A DNA stretch of 64,000 nt from a virus: positions 1 to 64,000 of IMG/VR virus record IMGVR_UViG_3300025759_000073, one strand, 5' to 3'. A program made the translations under genes and the position numbers. A model generated the notes under the pieces. It had not been told where the DNA came from, searched no databases, and worked only from the letters and a program-made list of their open reading frames with translations. Below are positions 5,843 through 14,969 of the stretch, piece after piece. Positions within the stretch are counted from its first letter, which is position 1. The number at the start of each line of letters is the position of its first letter.

Positions 5843-6984
5843 ATATTCATTTCCTTCATTTGTCCGAAGTTTCTTCCTCCGGCAATATTTGTTTTGAATT
5901 TCCCAAACCTTGTTTCTTCAAACCTTCCAAGTATGCTTTTGATAATCTCCATATCTTCCAAGTCGAAATCAATAACCAAAGAATCGTGAATAGTAAAAGC
6001 CACATTAGATCTCCTCCCTTCCAGCATTTTGTCAACTTTCATTGCTTGCTCCAAGAAAAGATCAGAAGTTGTAGATTGAATAAGATAATTTAAAGCGTGA
6101 TGATCATCTGCTTCTATTTTCCTTCCAAATGGAGTTGTTATTATACCATCTTTATACCATCTTTGCAAGATCTTTTTTCTGTTGAAGATCTTTTCCAAAG
6201 CTTTGTTTTCTTTTTCAGGGTTGTAAAACCAAGCAAATGTTTTTTGTTTTGACTTTTCTCTAGTGTATTTGCCTTCGAACACTTCCTCAGCAATCCAAGA
6301 GTGAAGATCTCCTTCCGGCTGTTCTTGTTCGGCCAAAGCCAAGAACGTTCTTAGTTCAGCAGCGTTGAAATCCAACTCCACGAAACAAGCCCTATGAGGC
6401 TCAACAAGCCCCCTCAATTCCTTTTTGAGGGTCAGTATAGGGAAAGAGCCTTTACGTGTCGTTAAGCGCCCTGTAACGCTCTTGAAAGGGTTGTATTTGA
6501 CCTTTGTTGGAACGTCTTTGAACTTTTTTCTCAAATGAAAGGGAATATTCGAAAGATTGATTTTGATTTCTTGCCCTGAGATCTTTGAACAGAAAGAATA
6601 AATCTGGTTCAGAAAATCAGAATTCTCTTTTTCTTCATATGTTTCGAACACATGTTGACAAATCTGATTTTTTAGTGTAAAATATTGATTGATCAAATCA
6701 AAAGGAAAAACTGTATGAACATTCATTCTTGCTGGATCGCATCCAACGTGTTGGAAAGACTTCACAAAAGCCTTCATCTTTTTTTGACAGTTTTCCCATT
6801 CTTTGGAGATTGTGGCGGGGCAGACATCGGAAAGACCTTGTCCTTCGGTCAGAACAATTCCGTATTTTGTGCCGCTTGTTGGGAACTTAGGGTTGAACTC
6901 CCACGTTTTGGTTGCGGATTTGGGGATGTAGTCAATAACTTGACCTTGAAGAAATACCTTGTTTTGAAGTGTTTGAAAGTACAT
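5839..6984 (-). CDS. compact family A DNA polymerase (polymerase domain only)
   Basis: A 381-residue protein with the palm and fingers motifs of family A DNA polymerases: TGRL (171-174), motif A VELDFNAAELR (203-212, catalytic D205), a reduced motif B around KSKQKTFAWFYN (244-255), NYLIQSTTSDL (299-309) and motif C FTIHDSLVIDF (330-340, H333-D334). No 3'-5' or 5'-3' exonuclease motifs are present in the short N-terminus. I chose ATG 6984 because GGAGG sits five bases before it; an upstream in-frame start would lie deeper in the previous gene. The start overlaps the end of the preceding gene by 53 nt and is served by its own promoter (7028-7056). Confidence 0.88.
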   Translation of the reverse strand: MYFQTLQNKVFLQGQVIDYIPKSATKTWEFNPKFPTSGTKYGIVLTEGQGLSDVCPATISKEWENCQKKMKAFVKSFQHVGCDPARMNVHTVFPFDLINQYFTLKNQICQHVFETYEEKENSDFLNQIYSFCSKISGQEIKINLSNIPFHLRKKFKDVPTKVKYNPFKSVTGRLTTRKGSFPILTLKKELRGLVEPHRACFVELDFNAAELRTFLALAEQEQPEGDLHSWIAEEVFEGKYTREKSKQKTFAWFYNPEKENKALEKIFNRKKILQRWYKDGIITTPFGRKIEADDHHALNYLIQSTTSDLFLEQAMKVDKMLEGRRSNVAFTIHDSLVIDFDLEDMEIIKSILGRFEETRFGKFKTNIAGGRNFGQMKEMNI

Positions 6985-8242
6985 TTGTCCTCCGTGTCTG
7001 TTTGGAACAATTTTTGAGCGTGTTGTAAGTATACTCGATGACTGACCTTCTGTCAACATCTTTTTTCAAAATTCTTTCTATATTAAATTTTAATTTATTT
7101 ATATTCTTATTACTTTTAAAAATAAAACTTAAAAGATCTGAATAATAATAAATTAAATTATTGTTTTTTAAATAATTTTCAATATAATAATCTTTGTATT
7201 CATTTTCTGTTAAGATCTTTCTTTGAATAGAATAAGATCTATTAATTTTAGTATTTGATTTAGAACAAGATTTAACAATTTGTTCAGATTTAAAGATCAA
7301 AGAATTTTCTTTTAAAACTTTCAAATAAGCTTTAAAAAAAGAATAATACAAAAGTTCAAATTCTTTATAACTACCTTCGACAACTTCGAAGTTTTCTTTA
7401 AAGTAATCTTTCAAAGTTTTATTTTTCAATTGACTTTTTGTTGAAGGTAAGTTAAAATCCATAAAAAACCGCCAAGGAACATTTTTGTCATATCTCATAC
7501 CAGAAAGATAACAAAGACAAGCCAATCCACCATACTGCGGGATTCTATAAAAGTTATCAAACTTAAATTCATTGTTATCGTAAGGTGCATTAGCATCTTG
7601 GATTTCAAACCCAAGTCCTGAATTCAACATTGAATTTCGAAAAGAAAGAATGTAATTTGAATATAAGATTTCAGGACCTATTCTTTGCTCTTTGAAAAGT
7701 GAATAGATTGTTTTTATAAAAAGATCAAAGTTGGAAGCTTGATCTAAGGGTGTTCCTAAGATAAAATCTTCAAACTTATCCAAGATCAGATCAGAAGCAA
7801 AATCCAAGTATTCTTCTTCTACTTCTTCTGGAAGTTGTGCCCCCTTTTGAATAAGAAAAACTTCAGAGAATAAATCAATTTGGTTTTTGCCTATTGCAAA
7901 GTCATATTTTCTTATATCATAAAAGTTTTGATATATGTTATAAAGGTCTTTGTTAAGGTAAACCTCTTCATCATCTGTGAATTTTGGATCAACCAATTGA
8001 AAGGAAGATCTTTTTGGGATTATAGCTTGTCCTTTTTCGTTTACTTTTCCAAAGTAAAATCCTGTTTTAACAAAGTCAAAACCATCAGGAAGAAGGATTG
8101 GAGAACCTCCTTTGATAAACTTCAACCTTTCAACAAATGCTTCTTTTAAAGAAGATTGGTTGGACTGATTTGAAGGAATAACATCGTTTGTATAATTTTC
8201 GCTAAGATCTAAACTGATCTTATCAAGATCAAACTTTTCCAT
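6932..8242 (-). CDS. hypothetical protein, probable virion protein
   Basis: A 436-residue protein starting MEKFDLDKISLDLSENY, following the baseplate hub gene by 11 nt. It is rich in Phe, Tyr, Asn and Lys. A segment with CLCYLSGMRYDKNVPWRFFMDF lies mid-protein, and the last 110 residues are extremely Asn/Lys/Tyr-rich because the DNA there (about 7060-7350) is unusually AT-rich. I recognise no family. Position at the end of the tail operon suggests a baseplate or tail component. The 3' end contains the polymerase promoter and overlaps the polymerase start. Confidence 0.6.
   Translation of the reverse strand: MEKFDLDKISLDLSENYTNDVIPSNQSNQSSLKEAFVERLKFIKGGSPILLPDGFDFVKTGFYFGKVNEKGQAIIPKRSSFQLVDPKFTDDEEVYLNKDLYNIYQNFYDIRKYDFAIGKNQIDLFSEVFLIQKGAQLPEEVEEEYLDFASDLILDKFEDFILGTPLDQASNFDLFIKTIYSLFKEQRIGPEILYSNYILSFRNSMLNSGLGFEIQDANAPYDNNEFKFDNFYRIPQYGGLACLCYLSGMRYDKNVPWRFFMDFNLPSTKSQLKNKTLKDYFKENFEVVEGSYKEFELLYYSFFKAYLKVLKENSLIFKSEQIVKSCSKSNTKINRSYSIQRKILTENEYKDYYIENYLKNNNLIYYYSDLLSFIFKSNKNINKLKFNIERILKKDVDRRSVIEYTYNTLKNCSKQTRRTNVLSNTSKQGISSRSSY
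7028..7056 (-). promoter_or_regulatory. sigma-70-type promoter for the polymerase operon
   Basis: Read on the minus strand: TTGACA (7056-7051), a 17-nt spacer, then TATACT (7033-7028). It is embedded in the 3' end of the preceding structural gene, 44-72 nt before the polymerase start. It marks the switch from late structural genes to replication genes. Near-perfect consensus; activity inferred. Confidence 0.8.
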
Positions 8243-8253
8243 TTATTAATTCC

Positions 8254-11200
8254 TTACTTGTTGAATACATCTGCAAAAAGTTCTCTGAATTTTTTCATCA
8301 ACTCTCGTCTTGTAGCATCTTTATCAGGAACTTGTCTTGTCTTAGTTACATTTTTGTATTGAAGAGTGCGAGCGTAGGGGCTAGTAGGTGTAACAGTCTG
8401 CACCTCCGTATATTTCTCCTTTCTAGTTAAGAGCTTCCCTTTCAAAATGTTATTAACTTGCTGATCAATACTATCCAAGTTTTGGAACTTGTTTAATTTA
8501 TTGCCGGCATTTTCTATAGCGCCTGAGCCGAATTTAACCCTAGGGCCTACCCCAAAGCCAACCCAAATAGCTTTAAAAGAGGTATTATAAGCGCCTCCCT
8601 CAAAAGAATTTGAAACTTCTGTGATCACATAATAACCACCCAAACCCAAACTCAAAGCAGTAGATGAATTCTTTGAAATAGAGTCCGCGTTAACATAAAC
8701 CATTTGGCCGGGGACAAAAGCAGAGTTGCCAAATAATTCAACTTGAATATTATAGATTCTTCTAAACAATTCTAATTTTGTATTTGGATTAGATTTAGTT
8801 AAGTTTACTTCTTCAAGATACTTTTGATCTGCTTTGGAAAAGTTGATAGTTTTTACCAAGCCATTGTCGCGACCCAAGAAAAGATGAAAGATGCCAGCTT
8901 TTGTGTCCCTTACGATATTTGACCGCCTATCCCCCAAGAAAGAATTTCTGGCACTTATAAAAAGATAGTTATAGATACTAGCATTTGAATTAAATTCACC
9001 CCTATCTCTATCAAAGTTTGCCAACACTTGCATATCCGGCTTTCCTCTAAGATCTGAATAGGGTCTTGTTGCGAGCTTTACCCCTCCAAACTGCCGAACT
9101 ATCGGGTCAAGTTCACTATTCAAATTTTGATAGTTAGTCCTTAGTTGTGGTTTAGGAAAACTTTTAAAGGATGCGTCTTGTCTTCTAAAGCAGTTTGTGC
9201 CAACAGAAGAAACAATCAATTCTGACACAAAGCGATTGAATAATCTTAGTAAACTTATTGAAGAAGCCCCGGTGTCTATCATATTTCTTAAAAACCAAGC
9301 ATTAAAGTATTTTAAAGAAACAGGTAAGTCATTTAAACTAACTGTAGTTGTCCTAGAGGAGCCGTTTCTAAGATAAGACAACAGCTTTATATTTCCAAAA
9401 GCAATTCTAGAATAAGAGAGAAAAGCATCAATCTCATCTTTTCTAGCAATCATTGACTTTGACTCCGTACAAGCATCGATAATAGCATCAAAAATATCTC
9501 CAATTGTGGTATATTGTATGATATATGTGGTTTCTTTTCCAATGCTTGTTGTGGCTGTTTTGTTTATAATTTTTTGTATTTCTTTTTTTAAATTCTTTGT
9601 TCTTAAATTTATATTCCCTGTTCTTAAATTCTTTGCCAAATCGCCTAAGCTAGCTATCAATTCTTTAATCAGTGATTCATCCGAGGGAGAAGGTTTAAAA
9701 AAAGCTTCATACTTTTTTTCTTTCTTGGGTTTGCTTAAAAAAGATTTGTAAGATTCTGATGTGATTAATTTTTTAATATCTTCTTTTTCAAAAAACTGTT
9801 TAAGATTTGTTAAGCCAGTAATATGAGCTAGCTCTTGTATATCGACTGTCACTTCCCTGATGGAGTTGAGATATTTTTCACCCCCGTTATCAAACATGGT
9901 TGCCCTAGGGCCATCGTAACCTTCGACTTTTTTTCCTCTTGCTAATATCTGATTGATCAGTTGTAAGGTTGTTGTTTTGGAAGCTATTTTTTTCAAACTA
10001 TCAGCATCCAAAGTCTTTCTCATCATTCTAAGTTTTTGTTGGTGGTTGTCATATTTGATCTGTGTGCTATAGCTGTTAGCCACGTTTTGATCGTTTGTGG
10101 CGGTGTTTCTATCAATTTTAATCCCGTCTCTACCAAGACTACCAAAAATACCATCTAAAAACGAAGAAGAAGATGACGGCTTAGGTGGTGTCAATTTCTC
10201 ATATGCTTTCAATATTTTATTACCGGTAGATTTTAGCCTTTGTATATATTGCTTCCTATCGTTCTCTTTTACAAATTCTTTTTGCACCTCTCTGTAGGCT
10301 GATGGGCCTAAGTCATTATAAAGCATAATTTTTGACATTCTTTCTTCAAAATAACCAACATATCTGATTGTCATATAAATCATACCAGTCTGATCAAATT
10401 CAATATCCTGAGAGGTAAACTTCAAATTCAAGATTTTGTTGCTTCTTTCAATTGCTCTTGTTATTTTTTTATATCTTTCTTCGTTTCTAACAATTGTTTT
10501 GAAGTTTTTATCTGGGACTTCATAACCAACTGACAAAACAATGTTGTATGAAGTGTCCACTTCTCTCTTGAAATCTGGAATTAGATCGATGTATGGCGGG
10601 GCAATCGTTCCCGGAGCGCCGTTAGAAAGAAGTGTTTCAATCGAAGAAAAGAAAAACTTGATCTGGACATCTACCAACCTTTCTGCTTCCGCGGGGTTTT
10701 TTCCCATCAAGTTCCAATTGCAACTAACAATTCCTGCTTCTTGGACGCGGTCTCTCCTACCAGTTATGATAGCTTCTATATCTGCATTGTCTTGAAAATT
10801 TTCAAATTTAAATTCTAGAATTTCTTGTTTAGTTTTTACTTTTTTAAGTCTTTTTTCTAATTTGTCACGCTGATCATATGTTTTCTTCATTCTTGTGAGG
10901 TCTGCAAAGCGTCCTTTCTTCTCTTCTCTTGTTAGAGACGCATTTTTTGATTTAATCTTCTTTTGTAACTTTTTAACTATCTGCTCACCATCAAAAACGC
11001 GAAATAGCCTAATTTTTGGAGCTAAATAAGATATTTCTTCTTCGTCCAAGTCCATAAAGGTTTGCATTTCAGAACCAACAAAAACAGTTCCTATAACTTC
11101 TTCTAAAATATCTTCGTCTGTTCCAAGTGATATATGATGTTTGTTTAAGCACTTGTAAAGCGTGTGTTCATCGCCTTTTGTCTCTCTGGTCGCATTAGAA

Positions 11201-11298
11201 TCAACTAAAGTTGCTACATTTCCAACCAAGAGGCATTGCTCTGCTCTGTGGATTCTGGAAGAAAGTTTGTTTTTGTTAATTTTTTTATCGTCTGCCAT
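8254..11298 (-). CDS. large putative baseplate hub protein
   Basis: A 1014-residue protein. The N-terminal third contains long charged helices (KKLQKKIKSKNASL, KRLKKVKTKQEILEFKF). The last 170 residues contain VPGQMVYVNA, then GLGGYYVITEVSNSFEGGAYNTSFKAIWVGFG, the pattern seen at the end of gp27/gpD-like tail hub proteins (G-Y-Y-V-x-x-V-x-H/N-S-x-x-x-G-x-Y-x-T). I infer a hub or hub-adjacent role, supported by position after tape measure and gp53-like genes. It is far longer than T4 gp27 (391), so it may combine several hub parts. The ribosome site is weak; translation may be coupled to the gene ending 3 nt upstream. Confidence 0.6.
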   Translation of the reverse strand: MADDKKINKNKLSSRIHRAEQCLLVGNVATLVDSNATRETKGDEHTLYKCLNKHHISLGTDEDILEEVIGTVFVGSEMQTFMDLDEEEISYLAPKIRLFRVFDGEQIVKKLQKKIKSKNASLTREEKKGRFADLTRMKKTYDQRDKLEKRLKKVKTKQEILEFKFENFQDNADIEAIITGRRDRVQEAGIVSCNWNLMGKNPAEAERLVDVQIKFFFSSIETLLSNGAPGTIAPPYIDLIPDFKREVDTSYNIVLSVGYEVPDKNFKTIVRNEERYKKITRAIERSNKILNLKFTSQDIEFDQTGMIYMTIRYVGYFEERMSKIMLYNDLGPSAYREVQKEFVKENDRKQYIQRLKSTGNKILKAYEKLTPPKPSSSSSFLDGIFGSLGRDGIKIDRNTATNDQNVANSYSTQIKYDNHQQKLRMMRKTLDADSLKKIASKTTTLQLINQILARGKKVEGYDGPRATMFDNGGEKYLNSIREVTVDIQELAHITGLTNLKQFFEKEDIKKLITSESYKSFLSKPKKEKKYEAFFKPSPSDESLIKELIASLGDLAKNLRTGNINLRTKNLKKEIQKIINKTATTSIGKETTYIIQYTTIGDIFDAIIDACTESKSMIARKDEIDAFLSYSRIAFGNIKLLSYLRNGSSRTTTVSLNDLPVSLKYFNAWFLRNMIDTGASSISLLRLFNRFVSELIVSSVGTNCFRRQDASFKSFPKPQLRTNYQNLNSELDPIVRQFGGVKLATRPYSDLRGKPDMQVLANFDRDRGEFNSNASIYNYLFISARNSFLGDRRSNIVRDTKAGIFHLFLGRDNGLVKTINFSKADQKYLEEVNLTKSNPNTKLELFRRIYNIQVELFGNSAFVPGQMVYVNADSISKNSSTALSLGLGGYYVITEVSNSFEGGAYNTSFKAIWVGFGVGPRVKFGSGAIENAGNKLNKFQNLDSIDQQVNNILKGKLLTRKEKYTEVQTVTPTSPYARTLQYKNVTKTRQVPDKDATRRELMKKFRELFADVFNK

Positions 11299-11300
11299 TT

Positions 11301-11645
11301 TTAAAACCCGTACTGTTCAATTAAAAAGTCAATTTCAACTGGAACTAATATTTTATCACCTGCTTTAAAATGAAATTCGGTTGGTTTATTATTGAAGAGT
11401 GGGATGATCCACCAATAATCAACATTTCCATAATAAAGATCTGCCAATTTATAAAACTTGTCCCCTCTTTTCCATTCGTGTTCATAATAAGAAAGAAGAC
11501 TTTCAACACTTTCTGGGATGGGATTAAAGCGCAGGTTTGAAGAAAACTGAATTGCTTCCATATTCCTTCTTTCGCTGATTTGTTTAAACATATCAAACTT
11601 TGTTACAAAAAGGCTACCTCTTGCTTCTTCTTTATTCCTAGGCAT
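11301..11645 (-). CDS. gp53: gp53-like baseplate wedge protein with LysM-like fold
   Basis: A 114-residue protein. Its core HEWKRGDKFYKLADLYYGNVDYWWIIPLFN followed by FHFKAGDKILVP is the LysM-like pattern found in T4 gp53 and tail protein X families, which join baseplate wedges around the hub. The length fits the domain alone; T4 gp53 is longer (196). ATG 11645 overlaps the upstream stop (TAATG). It stands between a tail-tube/baseplate protein and the large hub protein. Confidence 0.75.
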   Translation of the reverse strand: MPRNKEEARGSLFVTKFDMFKQISERRNMEAIQFSSNLRFNPIPESVESLLSYYEHEWKRGDKFYKLADLYYGNVDYWWIIPLFNNKPTEFHFKAGDKILVPVEIDFLIEQYGF

Positions 11646-12580
11646 TATTTTTTCAACCTCTTGATATTTCTTTGGGCTCCATATGGGAAATGTTGGAACC
11701 TTCTACTTTTGTTTTTAAATTTTCTGTTTATCTTCTTTGCATCTGTTTTAACCGAATACCTATCAGATTCCCCTAGATCGTGGTTGTGAATTACTGTATA
11801 GGTGGTTGCCAGTGAAATTTTTGTTGGCAAAACGGCAACACCACAATTTATAGAGCGAATAAGAGAACCTTCATCGTGAATGTGATTATCAACAGTCAAA
11901 GAGCCCGGAGCAACAATAATACCGTGTGTTTTTGCCGTTCCGTGAGTGTATCCAAACTTTATAAGGTTGGATTTTTTTGGAGCTTTGTCCGCACCAAGAT
12001 ACAAATTGGATAACCTCACTTCTCTCAAGTCGAACTCTTTTATCCCAAGACCTCCAAATGGAGTTCTACCCTCTTTCTTTCTAGATGGTCCAACTCCAAT
12101 AGAGTTTAAATCACGATCGGTGTCCGCTTCTTCTTCTACTTTTTGGAAAGCAGATCTGGAAGAGTCTGCAATAAGGTTGATAAACTTCATTTTCAAAAGC
12201 GGAGGTGCGCCAACAACTGAAACAGAGTAGCTTGTTCTTCCACTTCCGTACACATATTCGTTGTAACGAGGGTACATCATTTGAATGTATTTTTGAACTC
12301 TTTGAAGGTTTGTGTATGCTTCTGCTTCTGTTTCTGCCACGACATCCCACCCCAAGGAGATTGTTCTTTTAGTTCCTTTGTAAATTGTAATTGGGTCTAG
12401 TCGTCCATACACATCAACAGGATCAAAAGAAGTGTCATAAGTTTCATTATAGTTTGTTATATATGCTTTAAACTTGATTGATTTATTTGTTGGAATGTGA
12501 TAAAACTCTAAGTATATTCCATTGTTAGAGAAGATATCTGTTCCACCTATTTTTAAACCATCTTTAAATTCTTTTGCCAC
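11645..12580 (-). CDS. tail tube-baseplate junction protein, putative
   Basis: A 311-residue protein with GTG start 12580 preceded by AAGGA. The first 120 residues form a beta-rich domain (FKAYITNYNETYDTSF, DVYGRLDPITIYKGTKRTIS) ending in a segment with AYTNLQRVQKYIQMMYP. This looks like the tube-like fold of gp48/gp54 tail-tube initiators, and similar genes follow the tape measure in other myoviruses. The C-terminus is very basic (KINRKFKNKSRRFQHF, AQRNIKRLKK). No catalytic motif is visible. Assignment rests mainly on position. Confidence 0.5.
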   Translation of the reverse strand: MAKEFKDGLKIGGTDIFSNNGIYLEFYHIPTNKSIKFKAYITNYNETYDTSFDPVDVYGRLDPITIYKGTKRTISLGWDVVAETEAEAYTNLQRVQKYIQMMYPRYNEYVYGSGRTSYSVSVVGAPPLLKMKFINLIADSSRSAFQKVEEEADTDRDLNSIGVGPSRKKEGRTPFGGLGIKEFDLREVRLSNLYLGADKAPKKSNLIKFGYTHGTAKTHGIIVAPGSLTVDNHIHDEGSLIRSINCGVAVLPTKISLATTYTVIHNHDLGESDRYSVKTDAKKINRKFKNKSRRFQHFPYGAQRNIKRLKK

Positions 12581-12598
12581 TTCTCTGTTCCTTTATGC

Positions 12599-14713
12599 TT
12601 ATGAAGAAAAACCACCAGCAAGAGTCATTTTTACACTATTCAATTTTGCAATTTCATTGCCTAATTTCTTAATTGTTTTTTCCAAATCTTCTTTGCTTTT
12701 GTCTAAGTTTGCAAAGTCAATAGTTACCTTGTAATCTAAGTCGCCAACAACTCTAATTTCATTTAGATTGACGGTTAGCTTTTCTGCTTCTGCGTTTTTC
12801 AACTTTTTCACCGTGTTTACTAACTTTGTTGCTTTTTCTAGTCGACCACCAGCGCCAAACATTCCGCCGATTGCTGAAACTGCCCCCCCTGCCAATGTCA
12901 AAATCCCAGACATAGTTGTCAGGCCAGCAATACCAGCAAAAAGAATTCCTAATTCCTTAACAACATTAAATGCTCCACCCGCTTTTGATAAAGCTTCCAT
13001 CAAGGGAGTTAGACCTTCACTAAGTTTTTTAAAGCCAATACCCAAAGCAGGCATAACTACAGCGCCTAAGAAGTATAAAGCAGTTCCAGCAACTGCCAAC
13101 CCTAAAGCAACAATTCCTAACCCTTTAAGAGCCGCTAGCCCGCCTGCGGCTGCTGCACCGCCTGCGGCTGCACCACCTGCGGCACCGGCAAATCCCAGAG
13201 AACCAAGTAACGCACCAATACCGGTCAAAGCTAGTTTGATGGCCACCAAAGATCCGAGCAGTATCCCCAAGCCAACAGCCAAAGCACGACCTGATTGATC
13301 TGCTTTTTTAAACCCTTCCATTAATCCTGCTAAAAACTTTGCAACTTTTGCAAGAAAATCAATAACAGGCTTGAAGGCGAATGCCAAGTTTTGCATTGCC
13401 ATTTTAAATTGTTCTGAAACTTTTTGTGTTGCTGTTATTCTTTCTTTCATTTCTTCTGCCGAAAGACCAAACTTCTCACCTTGCTTTGTTAGCCTTTCTA
13501 ATTCTTCTGCTTCTTTTTCCTGTTCTGTTCTCAAAAGCTTTTGTGCTTCTGCGACAGAAGAAAGCCCAAGCGACTGTGCGACAAACTTTTTCTCAAAACG
13601 AGAAAGATCTTGGAACCTTTTGCCTGAAAGTGCAATACCTTGACGGATAATATCAACCCTTTCGGACTCCGATGCTCTCAAAAGCTCCAAGGAGTTGAAA
13701 TAGTTGCCACCCAAAGCAGCATTCAACTTTCCAACAGCAGAAGCAGCGCCTTCAAATGTATCAAACTGTTCTGCGAATGCTCTTAGTTTTGACAATTCCA
13801 AGCCTGTTTTCTTTGATTGAATTGCCAATTCTTTGAAAACTTGAATTGCCTTGCCTTTTGTGTGAGCAGCCAAAGATTCCATTGCTGGTCCGAAATCAGA
13901 GTCAATCATTTTTTTGAACCTAGGCCCCAATGCAGAACCCAACCCAAGCAGTTCCTTTTGGGCCTCCATTGCTTGGTCTTGGGTCATTCCCAAGCCTTGA
14001 ACTCCCATCTCCAAGTTCTTTATGAAATTATCCATACCAAGCCGGCTCATTTGACTAGCTAGAGTGCCAATTTCTTTTCTTGTGCTAGCACTTAATGATC
14101 CAAAGGAAGTAAGCTCTCCGGCGGCTGCGTTGAATGATTCTCCAAACTCTTTCATTGTCACACCGGAAAGAGATGCCTGATTCATTCCGTCTGCTAGTTC
14201 TTGATTGTATCTAGACAAGCCACCAGTTAACTTTGCAAGGGCTGCTCTTTGCTCATCATAAGTTTTTGTCGCTGCGATGCTTAGATTAATAAGGTAATTT
14301 AAACCTTTTCCTAGTGCCTCATATGGATTTTTAAGGGCTCCCATTGCCTTTTCTAGCTTTTTATAAACATCTATCTGATTTAAAGTTGTTTTAAAGTTTC
14401 TTTCTTTTGATTCCTGTAAAGCTTCTTCTGATTTTTTAAGTTTTTCGTTGGCTTTTTCTAGTTTTTCATCAAGTTCAAGAATTTCTTTAAGTTTTTTTGT
14501 TCTTTCTTCGTCGTTTTCTGCTGTTTTAGCATCTAGTTTAAGAATTTGTATTTGATTTTCTATTTGTTTAACTTGATTATCCAGTAATTTTTTCTGCACC
14601 TCTGCGGTTTGCTTGGCATTTTTAAGCTTTTCTTCCCGCAGTTCCAAAAGTTTTTTTTCTTCTGCGGCCGCTCTTTTTAGATCTTCTATTTCTTTTATAT
14701 AATCTTCAGCCAT
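12599..14713 (-). CDS. tail tape measure protein
   Basis: A 704-residue protein that would set tail length and pass down the tube. The first 120 residues are a continuous coiled coil (KKLLELREEKLKNAKQTAEV and onward), residues about 125-460 are helical, and residues about 470-620 hold Gly/Ala-rich hydrophobic segments (GILLGSLVAIKLALTGIGAL and a GAAGGAAAGG stretch). This is the usual tape measure pattern. At roughly 1.5 angstrom per residue the length predicts a tail near 100 nm. It lies just after the tail chaperone pair, the standard position, with a CTATTTAT motif 43 nt upstream. Confidence 0.85.
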   Translation of the reverse strand: MAEDYIKEIEDLKRAAAEEKKLLELREEKLKNAKQTAEVQKKLLDNQVKQIENQIQILKLDAKTAENDEERTKKLKEILELDEKLEKANEKLKKSEEALQESKERNFKTTLNQIDVYKKLEKAMGALKNPYEALGKGLNYLINLSIAATKTYDEQRAALAKLTGGLSRYNQELADGMNQASLSGVTMKEFGESFNAAAGELTSFGSLSASTRKEIGTLASQMSRLGMDNFIKNLEMGVQGLGMTQDQAMEAQKELLGLGSALGPRFKKMIDSDFGPAMESLAAHTKGKAIQVFKELAIQSKKTGLELSKLRAFAEQFDTFEGAASAVGKLNAALGGNYFNSLELLRASESERVDIIRQGIALSGKRFQDLSRFEKKFVAQSLGLSSVAEAQKLLRTEQEKEAEELERLTKQGEKFGLSAEEMKERITATQKVSEQFKMAMQNLAFAFKPVIDFLAKVAKFLAGLMEGFKKADQSGRALAVGLGILLGSLVAIKLALTGIGALLGSLGFAGAAGGAAAGGAAAAGGLAALKGLGIVALGLAVAGTALYFLGAVVMPALGIGFKKLSEGLTPLMEALSKAGGAFNVVKELGILFAGIAGLTTMSGILTLAGGAVSAIGGMFGAGGRLEKATKLVNTVKKLKNAEAEKLTVNLNEIRVVGDLDYKVTIDFANLDKSKEDLEKTIKKLGNEIAKLNSVKMTLAGGFSS

Positions 14714-14755
14714 CTGACAAAGTTCCTTAAATTAATCATTCCTATAGAACACACA

Positions 14756-14763
14756 ATAAATAG
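14756..14763 (-). promoter_or_regulatory. CTATTTAT late-promoter-like motif before the tape measure
   Basis: The minus strand reads CTATTTAT followed by TGTG, 43 nt before the tape measure start and within the only gap in this stretch. One of eight copies of a motif placed before late genes in this window. Its role as a late promoter is inferred from recurrence and position. Confidence 0.5.
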
Positions 14764-14776
14764 ATGAGAAGTAAGA

Positions 14777-14969
14777 TTATTTAGATTTGTAGGATTTTTC
14801 GATTTGTTCGTTCTGGCGTTCGATCTCTTCATTCAATCTTTGAAGAAACCATCTTCTGAGGGTGATAGGCAGGTTGTAAAGTTCAAAAAGGGACCATCCA
14901 CCGTGATACTTCAAGAGGAACATCTCTTCGTATACGTGTTGGATGTATTCGTCACTTAGGCCAAAAAAA
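14777..14969 (-). CDS. tail assembly chaperone extension, probably made by frameshift
   Basis: An open frame of about 61-64 codons overlapping the end of the gp26-like gene. It has no ATG near its 5' end (only TTG at 14974, without a good ribosome site). It encodes GLSDEYIQHVYEEMF, then WSLFELYNLPITLRRWFLQR, a pattern seen in small proteins beside gp26-like genes. The frame is entered naturally if ribosomes slip +1 or -2 on TTTTTTT (14969-14963) nine bases before the gp26 stop. A short G-like product plus a longer GT-like product just before the tape measure is the classic tail chaperone layout. Confidence 0.65.

Noticed and set aside
12768-13298. Plus-strand open frame opposite the tape measure, rich in Pro and Ala
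   Set aside because: It is the reverse complement of the Gly/Ala-rich hydrophobic part of the tape measure protein.
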